In this document: piece by piece, positions 38,501 to 50,500 of the stretch
Layout: each line of letters opens with the position of its first letter
Numbering within the stretch: position 1 is the stretch's first letter
Assembly (NCBI GenBank): GCA_034509425.1
Contig: JAVTVJ010000375.1
Location: forward strand, 1 to 64,000
DNA from: Eopsaltria australis
Taxonomy: Eukaryota > Chordata > Aves > Passeriformes > Petroicidae
Reading direction: 5' to 3'
Length of the DNA stretch: 64,000 bases
Position numbers and translations under genes: made by a program
The notes under the pieces: model-generated
Seen by the model: only the letters and a program-made list of their open reading frames with translations
Told to the model about the DNA's origin: nothing
Databases searched by the model: none

Positions 38501-41500
38501 GAAAAGTAGATTTTTAAGTAAGGGCTTGTCAACAAATCTGAATTGCTGTAGTATTCGTTAAGAGAGGCGAATGGCCAGTATTTGTCTTAAAATTAAATTA
38601 GTTTAATACAGAATTTTGTTCTTAAGGGCTTTTAGAGGCTTTTTACTCAGAGAGTAGTTTGCATTATGTACTACTTCTTTAAACTTACAGGTAATATGTT
38701 ATTTAATTTAATATCCTGTACAGCACTGAAGGTTGTAAGTATCAAATCCTTACATTACTTTAGGAAGGGAGATTTTAAACTCTTAGAAATTCTTGCTTTA
38801 AAAAGTCATGCAGTACCTATATTTTGTGAGTAGGCATTTTCCTATTTTACCCTTAGTTTTCCTTGTTTTTGTTTTTCAGACTGGAGAAAAACTTTATGAA
38901 CTTCATGGGCACACACACAAAATTACAGCTATAGCGCCATTTTCTTCATCAGATGTTACCGAAGAAAAAACCGATTTGATTATATCAGCATCAGCTGATA
39001 GAACAGTTATTGTATCCTTTGATCTGTAGAGAATTTAAATTTCTGTGGGCTTTGTGGTTTTTATTTTTAAAGATAACACTGACACAGGCTGTAGCCCGTC
39101 TCAAAACTTAATGGCTACCAATACCCACTAGGTGTAATCGGATTACACCTGGTTATTGTTCACACGTAGATACAATCCTTGCCACAAAAATGAATCCATA
39201 ACAGGCCTTTATGAATTTATCATTTTGGCCAAATATTGAAAAGACTGTCAGGGTTTAAGAGACTGAGTCTGTGCAGACCTCTTTACTAATCTGTCATTTA
39301 GTTACTAACACAGCATTTATATTTACAATTTATAGAAACCTTTCAGTTTCCTTAATGAATAAAGACAGGTTTGGGATTGCACTAGTGGCAGACAAGTTCA
39401 AAAAGTGTCATGTTTCCATTCTACTGTAAAGGTACTGAGGAAACCCTATTAATGTCTGTTGTTTTGTTTTATACATTAAGCTATTATGTTTGGCCCATGA
39501 GTCACGTGGGCGGGTGTGTTAGAATGAATAGCATTGTTTTATTTAAGAACAGGTACCTAATGAGTGGCTGAGAAGTAGGCACAATTCTTGTTTTTGGATC
39601 TCTTAATACCTTGATTTTAATTTTGAAAGGATGTAGAGCAAAGGTAATGCTGTGGCTTGGTTTTATTACTGTGTTGGAAAAGTCAACCTACAACATTTAA
39701 AGCTTTTGCACTATTGACGAAAAATTTAGCATATTAGTGTGTAATTAAATATGTATTTCTCAGAGACCTTGATACTGTATTCATAGTACTTACAGATTTA
39801 TCTAACTAAAACTCATGATCATTTCACTGAGAAATTCCCTGATGAACTTTTGCAGGAGACATATATCTGATTTTTGTTCTGCAGTGTTTGACAGTTCTTC
39901 AAAGACTGAATGTATGGTTGTCTGGAGGGAGTGATCTATGTGTTTGGAACCGAAAATTAGATCTCTTGTGTAAGACCAGTCATCTTACTGATGCAGGTAA
40001 AAATGGAAATGACTCATTATAGCTGTTAAAGTGCAAGTAAAATGGATCTGTATAATGATGCAAAACCAACTTGGCAAATTCATTTTAATTCTAATGATAA
40101 CATTACGTATTAGAGTCACTCTTTATTTTTTTAAATGTCAGATTTAATAGTTTCTGAACTAAGACTGCTTTTAATGTTCTGTGCTGTGTGAATTTTGGCA
40201 TATCTCAGATCTCAGTAACTATACATTATCTTGGACTACAGGGCTAGAGCTCAGATGCTCATTTATGTGTTTGCTGTAACATGTACCAGATCCTTTGACC
40301 GGCTTCATGTGTGATTGAGTGGGAGTTTTATTATATTCCTAAGTGAAGCTTTGTAATAGTGAATAGTAAAGATTACTTTTTATCGTTAAGAGTCAGCACT
40401 TTTGATGTAGAAAATACATGTTTTGATAGGAATATCATAAACTTAATCAGAAATCTATGTCAATCATGCTTTTCTATTAATAAACCTCTATATTATCTGT
40501 CCATGTGAAGAAAATTGTTGCATGTTATTACTGTTCTTTACCAAGATGCTTACAAATCTGTCAATCTCATTCAAAGATGGAATCAATATTGGCCTTATTT
40601 TTGTCATAGAATAGAGTAGTGCTAGGCAAAGCCTTCTGAGTCCTTGAGAATATTACTACTTCTTTTGGTTCAGTATGAAATATCATGCTAAATACCAGTT
40701 GGGCTGTGGTGCTTGAAATGCTATTGAAACTTTGGTACAAGGAGTCAATGGGATGTGTCGCATGGACCCTGTTGTCTGTCCTAATCTCTGACTTCCCTTG
40801 TGGGGAAAGATTGCTTATTCCTTGAGAAATTTTCCTCTAATGGTGCTTGGGCACAGGGTGGGGAAATTCTGTGCAGGATGAAGACAGATGAACAGCAAGT
40901 TGGTTTTTTCATCATATGCTTTATTCTTCTTCATCTTGCTCTGCACTTTATTTTAGAAATGTGCGTGCTTGAGGTAGTATCAGTATCTAATAATTTTTGT
41001 ACTGCCTGTATTTAGAGTCACAATAATTGCCGTAGTGTTTTTAATAAGGTCCAGCATTAGGACATAAATATCTTAGTTGTATTTAAAATAAAAAGATAAT
41101 TTACTTTCAGCTTCACCACAAGTTTGATGTTCAGAATTCTGCTGGATTCAGGACCAAAACTCCTGACCTTCCCTCTGTTTGAGAAAATCTGTTCATTTCT
41201 GATGCCTTTTAACTTCAGGCAACATACTTCTGTTTTGATAAGTGGAAGGAAGATTGTTAAGACCTTTATTAATAAGGAATTAACAGTTTGTTGTGTTTTC
41301 TTTTGATCTATTAATATCCTTTTCTTCCTTATCCCCCCCCCTTTTTTTTTTTCAAAGGCATCAGTGCTTTGGTTGAGTTGCCCAAAAATTGTGTTGCAGC
41401 AGCAGTTGGTAAAGAGCTAAGTGAGTATGTTGCATTTTCCAGAGTTCATAAGCGTGTCCAAAACAGCTGGCTATCAGAGATATGTGTGAAGAGCATGAAG

Positions 41501-44500
41501 CTGGAATGGTATAGGAGAAGTAAATGGTGTTAGAGTGTGGTCAGCAACATTTTTTCTTTTACCATTGACTAAGAGGAGACAATATTAATCTTACTCAAGA
41601 ATTTTTTAGAGATATGCATGACACGCAAAACAAAACTTTTCTATATTTGGAATCATAGAATCATTACGGTTGGAAAAGACCTCCAAGATCATTAAGTCTA
41701 AGCTTTGACCAATCACCACTATACCAGCTAGGCCATAGAGCTAGGTACCATGTCCAGTCATTTCTTGAACTCCTTCAGGGATGCTGACTTCTCCACAACC
41801 CTGAGCAACCCATTCCAATGCCTAACTACCCTTTCAGTGAAGAAATTCTTCCTGATGTCCAACCTGAACCTCCCCTTGAGCTTGAGGCCGCTTCCTTTTC
41901 TCCTGTGACTTGTGGCCTGTGAGAAGAGGCCAGTGCCCACTTTGCCACAGCCTCCTCTCAGGTAGTTGTAGGAAGTGATAAGGTCTCCCTTTACTCAAGG
42001 CTAAACAACCCAAGCTCTCTCCTCATAAGACTTGTGCTCCAGACCCTTCACCAACTCTGTTGCTGTTCTCTGGATGCACTCCGGTACCTCAGCATCTTTC
42101 TTGTCATGAGGAACCCAAAACTGAACTTGAACAGAACTTTGAACAGAACTTGAGGTGTGGCCTCAAGTGGCTGTTGTGGCCTCACCGGTGCTGAGTACAG
42201 GGGGACAATCACTGCCCTGGTCCTGCTGGCCACACGCTTCCTGATCCAGGCCAGGATGCCATTGGCCTTCTTGGTCACCTGGGCACCCACTCTTTCATGT
42301 TGGTCAAGCAGGACCTGTCTTTCTTAAACCTATGCTGTCAGGGCCTGATTCCTTGGTTGTCCTGTATGCGCTGTGGGATCACAGACAAGATTTGTTCCAT
42401 CACTTTACCTGACGCTGAGGTTGGGCTGACAGGCCTGTAGTTCCTCAGTCCTTCCTACAACCAATTGTATAGATTGGCATCATGTTGGCCAGCCTCTGGT
42501 TGATTGGGACCTCCCTGGTTTACGAGGACTGATGACAAATGACAGAGAGTGGCTTGGTGAGCTCCTCGGTCAGCTCCCTCAGTGTTAGTGCCACCTGTCC
42601 CGATCTGATTGTGGCAATTGACGTTTGTTCTTCTGGAGAAGGTCTGGAACTGCTTACCTGAGCTGTCAGATGCTCAGCTTCTCTAGAGCCTCCTTGTCCG
42701 TGGATCTAAAGTATGAGGTATTGCTGGTCTTTTAAGATCCAAAGCTATAATGAGTAGCTTTAGTAGTACCCTTGAGATAGAAAAGAAATTCCAAGACTGA
42801 TTAAAATAAAGTCTTAATTTCTGACAATATTGATTGTCTTACTAGAGGATATTGCATTGTTTTTGAATATTAATTTTTTTAGTGAGATGAGTCCTCAAGA
42901 AATATGTTTCACTTTTAGTTACTTATCCTTAAAGGTGTCTGATACTTTTCACTTCTGGTGTTGACCAGTTCTCTGAATTTTAGAGTTACTAGGCTGAAGT
43001 TGTTTTATCCTCGATTTGCTGTGGTAAGAGGCCTTAGTGGTAACACTGAAATAACTGCTTCCTGTTTTTTGATGTCATGAGTGATCATAAGTGGCTGTTA
43101 CATGCTCTCACTTACAATGCTTTATTTTGTGTCTCTGAAAATGATGTTTTATTTAAGCATAGCTCCATCTTATTCCAAATGAAAAAGCTTATTTAGACAA
43201 TTTTTCTATCTTTGAAGTAATTTTTAGGTTGAGTGCTTCTAACAGTGGGTCTGAAGGTTGGAATGTCCTTGAAGTAAAGCGCCTTGTTGACCATCAGGAT
43301 AACATTTCATCATTAGTCAGTGTCAATGGTAAGAGTAATTTTATAATGTTACGGGTTTTGTTAGTTACCAGTGGGAAATTTCATCTATAGAGTTCTAATT
43401 TGAGCCAAAGTTTTAACTGGAGTGAGACTTATTAACTAGTGGATGTACCTTTTTGTGTAGCTGCAAAGGTAGTGATATAACAAAATGTAATTCCTTTGTT
43501 TAGGGTTTAACAATGAAATGAGACTAGGCGAGTTGCAATGTAAAAGAGTCAATGTCATTGATGGAAATGGAACTCTTGGTCTTTCTGTTGGGAAAGTTAA
43601 AAATGATATTTTTCTTGTCTTGTTCCTTCTTATTCTTAAAATGGGATATGCAATGCCACATTGCTTGCAGTTGTAGTCCTAAGGTAACTGAAGGTTCTGA
43701 ACGTGCAGATGTGAGTGTGCGTATAGACCCATTATAGAGAGGGTCTGGAAGCTGATACAATCTATGCTGCTCATTGGGGTAATACTGAACTAATACCTGA
43801 AATTCTGTCTACTCTGCTGCAAGTATCGGCCTCTTCTACTCTTTTCTTCCCTGTCTTTTTTATGGAATACCCCCGGAGACCAGGAAAAGGTATTACTGGT
43901 GGGATAGAGAGTGTGTATTTATCCTTGGGTATATCTGTGTCTACCTGGTTGGCACAAAGGAGCTGTGTTACAGGGCTACCAAGTGGCTGGAAAAAAGAAA
44001 ACTTGGATTCTATTGTACTTGTTTCTGTGCTTAACTATTGCCATTATTTTCTCCTTCCCTTTGAAAGGGAAGCAGTGTTTGACTTAAAAAGACAAGATGC
44101 TACATGCATTAATTAAATATTGCTGTAGAAGTTCCTTTCCATGCATGATAAACAAATTCATGAGCAGCTACTTCACTATTGCTATTAACTCGTTCATTTA
44201 ATTTGTGATCAGTAGTTCTAAGATATACTTTGTTGTGTCTGAGGGATGTCTATACACCTGCTTCGCCAAGGAATAGAAGGACTTAGTATGTAGAAATGAA
44301 GTTCAAGTATTTGAACATACTTCTGATGATGTTCCTTGCCTTTGCAACTCTACTGTGCACTGTGGCCAGTGAATGTTCTTCCTAGTTCTGATTTTACAGG
44401 AGAGCTCATATGAGCTATGCTAGGTAATTAGATGAGTACTTACTCAAAGAGAGAGGTTTTTGTCCGGTTAGTTATGTACTGCACATTCTACATAGCTTTA

Positions 44501-47500
44501 CACATAAGTGGGCTGTCTTTCCTTTCTAGGGTTCTGACGTGTGTGAAATTAATTTTTTTTAATATCATGTGATTTCTATGTGTGTTTTTTTTCTCTCTTC
44601 AGATTTGACTTTTGTGACAGGTTCTCACATAGGTGAGTTAATAGTTTGGGATGCACTTGACTGGATGAAGCAGGCATCTGAGTGCAACTTCTGGGACTCC
44701 TCTGTCCATCCAGATGTACAACCAGAAATAAAGTTATCCCAAAGCCCACATGAGACTTCAGTTCAACACTTAACATCTGACGAGGAGGTAAAAAGCTTCC
44801 GAGTGAATTACTTTAAGCTAGGATGATCTTACCACAGAAAACTTAGTGGTTTCTATTTTCAGTTTCCTTGTTTTAATATGAGAGGCTTCTTTTAAATGTT
44901 CACAGCTATTTTGTATGGTCAACAGCTTTTATATAAAATATTGGCTGTTGACCTATATGAAGGTTATAATACATTGATGGTATGGAAACTAAGGTAGTGG
45001 ACTGTCACAACAGCATTTCTTTTTGATGAACAAAGATTTATTGCTTGTTTACAATACCACTACAGGAAAATAAATATGACGGTGTGTGTTTTGATGACAT
45101 GCATCTTTTGTATGCCAGCTTCTGGAAATACAGTTTTCCCAACAATGCACCTGTTTTAGCAGTTACAGCTGAGGTTATTATGAGAATACTGTGGGGTGCT
45201 AGTTAAGAGTAGGCATATGTCTCTGCTTAATAGTGAATCAGTATTGCTCTTTCTGTTCTAGACTGTACGGAATTGTGTACACAGTTATGTTTCCAAGATC
45301 CTGCCTACTATAGTCATGCTTTAGAGATAAGTTCTTTGTCAGAATACTCAGTCAGAACTCAGTTACTGTACGCTAAAAATACTCAGGTTGATATTTAATT
45401 TTGTGAAATATTGCCAACTGTTAGTGGCAAAATAAAAGATGTTTCATTATTGGGGTACAGTGGGATTTTGTTTGGGGCGTTTAGGTCAGTTATTGGGAAT
45501 GGTTAAGAAACAGATTCTTGGAAATGGATTCAGATATATAAGCTGTAACAAAATAAAAGCTGTGGAAAAGTTAGATTATTGGGTAAGGACCAAATAGTCA
45601 CCTGATACATTTTCCTATTTCTGAACAGAACTTTCCTAAAACCCTGGAGAGAGAATATTATGGGATGTGGGGGCTAAAAACAATGTGATTGTCTTTAAAG
45701 GTGGGATTTTCAGTGGTTTTGTTGTCAGTGCTTATTTCTACAATGAGCCAAAAGTGAATTTTGTTTAGGGTAAGTTCTGTAATTTGGCTTCAAAACACTT
45801 TCATTCCATGCTTGAAAGCTACATATGATGTGTTTTAAGGGAGTAGAAAAAAATTTGGGTAAGGTCAGAAGTTGTTAAAACATTAAGTGTGGAATCTGAG
45901 GGTGCTGAAGGCTTTCTTCCATTCATGGAACTGAACTAAAATTGCTGTGATTTTTTTTTTTTTTTTATTGTGAGAGTTTTGAATGATGGGAAGAAAAGGT
46001 GGTTCTAGTGTTACACAGCAAAATAGAAAGTGCTTTTAAGGTAGAGCTGTCTGTATTGTAAAGCTCCTACTTAAAAGGTGGTGCAGAAATGTATTTGTCT
46101 TATGTATTACATTGTTACCTGCTACCTCAAAGCAGAACACTGTTCTTCATGTTAAAAATAACAATGTAAAATACATGTTTTCTCTGTTTTCCAGACTTGG
46201 TAGTTAGGTAGTTGGAGAAGATACACTTGTCTAGTTTGACACTGAGCTTGTAGGCAAAACATGATTCAGAAACAAATGGGATGGTAACGGTTTTCAAAAC
46301 TAGGAAACTGTGCTAAGGAGTGCATCCGCTGTCCTGCATGTGTGTGTTTAGCTTGCCTTTTAATAGAGGTGTACAATTTATGCCTCAGGTCTTTTATTTT
46401 CTTGGATTTTGAGATCACCAGGATTTTGCCAGGGCTTGTGAAAAACATGCTCCATGAAGAGCATCTTTTGCAAAGCTGTAAGACTCTGTGGCCCAAGGTG
46501 GACAAGTGATGTAGAAGGCCACTGAATTTGAACCTTATGCAAAACTAGGATAATGGGCTTAGTGATTTGTTTTTTGTCTTGATTTCGTAATGGTGCTATC
46601 AGAAATCTGTTTAGTTTCAGTGCTCCCACAACTGATACACATAAGGAAAAAAAATAAAAATATGGACAAAGAGTTTTGAACAATGTTAAAAGATTGTTGA
46701 ATATATATAGGAAATTTTAATGAAAGACCCTACATTACAAGTTGTACAAAATGTTGACAGGCATGTAGTGTGAATTGCATATGAGATGTTAATGTTTCGG
46801 CCATGTAAAAGGAAGCAGGTTGTTCAGGGAAATGTTCCAACACACCTTCATCTAAACAAGGTATGTTCAAAACTGCAGATGTGTACTGAATGGAAACATT
46901 TTGCACTTCTCTGGTACTGAATATTAATCATGTGTACATACATTGTACACTTGTCCTCTTTAAGTTCATTGCAAGTCATGAAACAGTTCAGGTCGAAAGA
47001 TCTGTAAACTGTTTCTGGTGTCTTAGGGTCATGATGATTATGAGATGGAATGCCTGCACTCTTCTGAAGAAGAACATTGAATGCAAAATGCGGTATTGCG
47101 TAATACTTTATTATGAGAGACTTTCTTTTCTGTATTCAGTAGAGCCCAAACGCTTGAGCAAGGCCTCTTTATTCATCTCCCATCTTCAGTTAAACTTCAA
47201 TTTCCTGTATTCTTGGTCTTTCTTGACAAAACAAGAGTTTTTCAAAACACGGGACATTATTTTATTGTAAGAATATAAGCATTTAATTACAGAAGTGTGT
47301 TGATTTGTTGGTATCCTTAGTTTCTGCTTCGTCTGTGAGATACAGGATAAAAATACAGACATTAAATTACTGCATAGAGTATAGGATTATATCCCACATG
47401 TACTTTTTAAAAATCCATCTCTTTTTATAACTTGCTAATTTCATGTGTTGGGGATAAAACAGTAATGTGAGGACAAAAACAAGATAGGTCATAGTATCAC

Positions 47501-50500
47501 TGGAAATCCATTATATGCAAGGTGATTCTTCAGTGTCTATTTCTGTAAGTTGTTATATTGAATTTTCTTTCCAGTGTGTGTTTGCTGCTGTTGGGAAGGG
47601 CATATACGTATATAATCTTCAAATGAAGCGTGTGATTGCCTGCCAAAAAACTGCTCACGACTCCACTGTGCTGCACATTGAGAAGCTTCCAAACAGGTAC
47701 AAAACATAGTACATTTTGTTAATGCAATAAAGAAAAGCAAAACTTGGAAGGGTGACTAGAGACAGACTGCAAAGCTACATTGGATTTCTAGGGCAGGGAC
47801 TTGATCTTCAGTTTGAGCTGCTTTTATTAGGTAGAGCTTGTTGATCTGATTTTGGAAAATTTGTCATTGCAATTCAGTGGGAAAACCTGTATTCCAGTAT
47901 GACTAGTACACAGGCTGAAAATGTCTCAGCTGTTTTCAAAATCAGATTTGATGAAGCACTTTTGTCTGTATTGTGAAAGTACAGCTTAATGGCATTTTAC
48001 TTCTAGTAAGGAAAGGCATACAGCATATTCAGAATGTATTTTTCACTAAATACTTTGTAAGACTGGAAATGTTTTAACAAAAATTAGTAACTTGCAGTTT
48101 TTGTTTGTTAGTGCAGAATTTCTACCTGAACCTTGTTTTGACAGCCAACTTGGACAAGTTGCTGTATATATATATATGTATATGCTATTGTTCAATGGGG
48201 CAAAGTCTGCCAGAGGATAAAAACTGAGGCCTTGATCTTGTAAATGTGTGTGCTGTTCTAAGCTTTTCTAAATGTGTCATGAAACAGAGTACCTTTCCTT
48301 TCAATATTTTTCCTTAAGAAAAAACCAGTGTTTTGCTTAATGAAAGTAAACGTACAGAAACCAATTAGTGGAACTGTGTTTGCAGAGTCTGCGACTGGTC
48401 ATGTTTTGGTTTACATAGTGGTATGCTTTTAATATGGGGTTGAAAAGGTTTGTTTTTTCCTGCCTGTTCTACCAGTCTATTACAGTTTGTTCTGCTACTA
48501 ATTAATTTTGTTTTCTGTGGAACATCTGCACACCCTGCTACACTTAAGAGTTCTAGTAAACTTGTGTGGAACCTGAGGCACTTACTGTCTCTTTCATAGA
48601 AGCATCACAAGGTGATTTACAGGTAGGTATCCATGCTAGTGTTGCTTATCAACTGTTTTTACAGGCAGCTGATCTCCTGTTCAGAAGATGGCAGTGTGCG
48701 CATTTGGGAACTCAGAGAAAAGCAGCAGCTGCCAGCTGAACCGGTTCCAACAGGTTTGCTCATAGTGGGGAGTGAAAGGAGCATTTAAAAAACCAGTATT
48801 CATCATATAGGAATTGAGAGTCTTTCAGGCTTTGTTAAGACAGATAGTGTCTTGGGTTTAACCAACTGATTACATGTTCGGGGAAGGAAACTGAAGAAAG
48901 CATGGGTGTACAAGTCCTCCAAGATCTGATACGGGGTGGTAGAATGTCCAGCTGAAGCAATTCTGTCCTATGAAGCTTACTTAGAGTTTACAGTGGTGTG
49001 AACTGGTTAAAAAAAATGACCTGACAAGCCTTGGTCCTTTTCTCCTTGTACCAAATAGTGCTGAATTCTATACCACACAAGAGTAAGGACTTGCAGGACC
49101 TTGTGAAGAAAGCTTGCAGATAAGCAGCTGGCACAAAAGAAATGTGTTTTCCACATCTCCTCTTTGAACTTGGAATGATATTGGGACTTACCTTCTGCAT
49201 CGAAACTCACATACTACCTCTGGGCACTGTAGTCCTCAGAGCTAGTTGATGGTGTTACAGGAAGCATTTTCCCCAAGTACAGACATTCACAGAATCACAG
49301 AATGGATAAGGTTGGAAGGTGCCACAGTGGGTCATGTGTTTCAACCCCCCTGCTCAAACGGGGATCCTGGAGCGCATGGCACCGGATTGTGCCCAGATAG
49401 TTCTGGAGTACTTCCAGTGAGGGAGATCCACAACCTCTGGGCAATCTGTTCCAGTGCCCAGTCACCCACACAGTAGAAAAGTTCTTCCTCATATTCAGGT
49501 GGAACTTCTTGTGCGTCAGTGTCTGCCCACTGCCTCTTGTCCTAACGCTCAGCACCTCTGAGAAGAGCCTGGTGCTTTGTCTTGGTACCCTCCCTTCAGA
49601 TACTGATAGACATTGATGAGGTCCCCTCTCAAGTCTGATTAGGCCCAGTTTCCTCAGCCCATCCAGATGCTCCAGTCATCTCATCATCTTTGCAACCCTC
49701 TACTTGACCCACTTGCTTGTCCTGAGAAGTCCAGAATTGGACACAGCACTCCTGGGGAGACCTTGCTAGGGCTGAGTACAGGGACAGGATCCCCTCCCTA
49801 TACCTGCTGGCAACGCTCTTCCTAATGCTCCCCAGGAACCACTGGATTCCTTGACCACAGGGACACTCTGCTGGCTCATGGACAGCTTGTTGTCCACCAG
49901 GACCCCCAGGTCCTTCTCTGCAGAGCTGCTCCCCAGCAGGTCAGCCCCAGCCTGTGCTGGTGCCTGGGGTTGCTCCTCCCCAGGTGCAGGACCCTGCATT
50001 TGCCTTTGCTGAATTTCAGGTGGTTCTTCTCTGCCCACCTCTCCAGCCTGCCAAGGTCCTTCTGAAGGGCTGCACAGCACTCTGGGGTGTTGGCCATTTC
50101 TCCCAGCTTTGTGTTCTCAGTGAATTTACTGAGCAGACATCTGCCCCTTCATCCAAGTCACAGATGATGTAGTTAAACAGTTCTGGGCCCAGTACTGAAC
50201 TTCTGGGGATACCGCCAGTGACAGGCCTCCAACTGTGCCACTGATTTCAACCCTCTGAGATCTGTTGTTCAGCCAGTTCTCAATCCACCTCACTGTCCAC
50301 TCATCCAGCTCACATCCCTGAGTTTGTCTATGAGGATGTTGTAAGAGACTGTGTTGAAATCCCTGCTGAAGTCAAGTAGACAATATCCACTGCTTTCCTC
50401 TCATCTGTGCAAATAGTTGTTTCATTGTAGGAGGCAATTAGGTTGGACAGACAAGATTTACCTTTATTGAACCTATGCTGCCTATTTCTGATCATCATCT

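Noticed and set aside
38808..39029. 73-codon frame ending at TAG 39027, which could be taken as a terminal WDR41 exon
   Set aside because: The last five codons lie beyond a perfect U12 donor, and the conserved protein continues in the exon at 39369.
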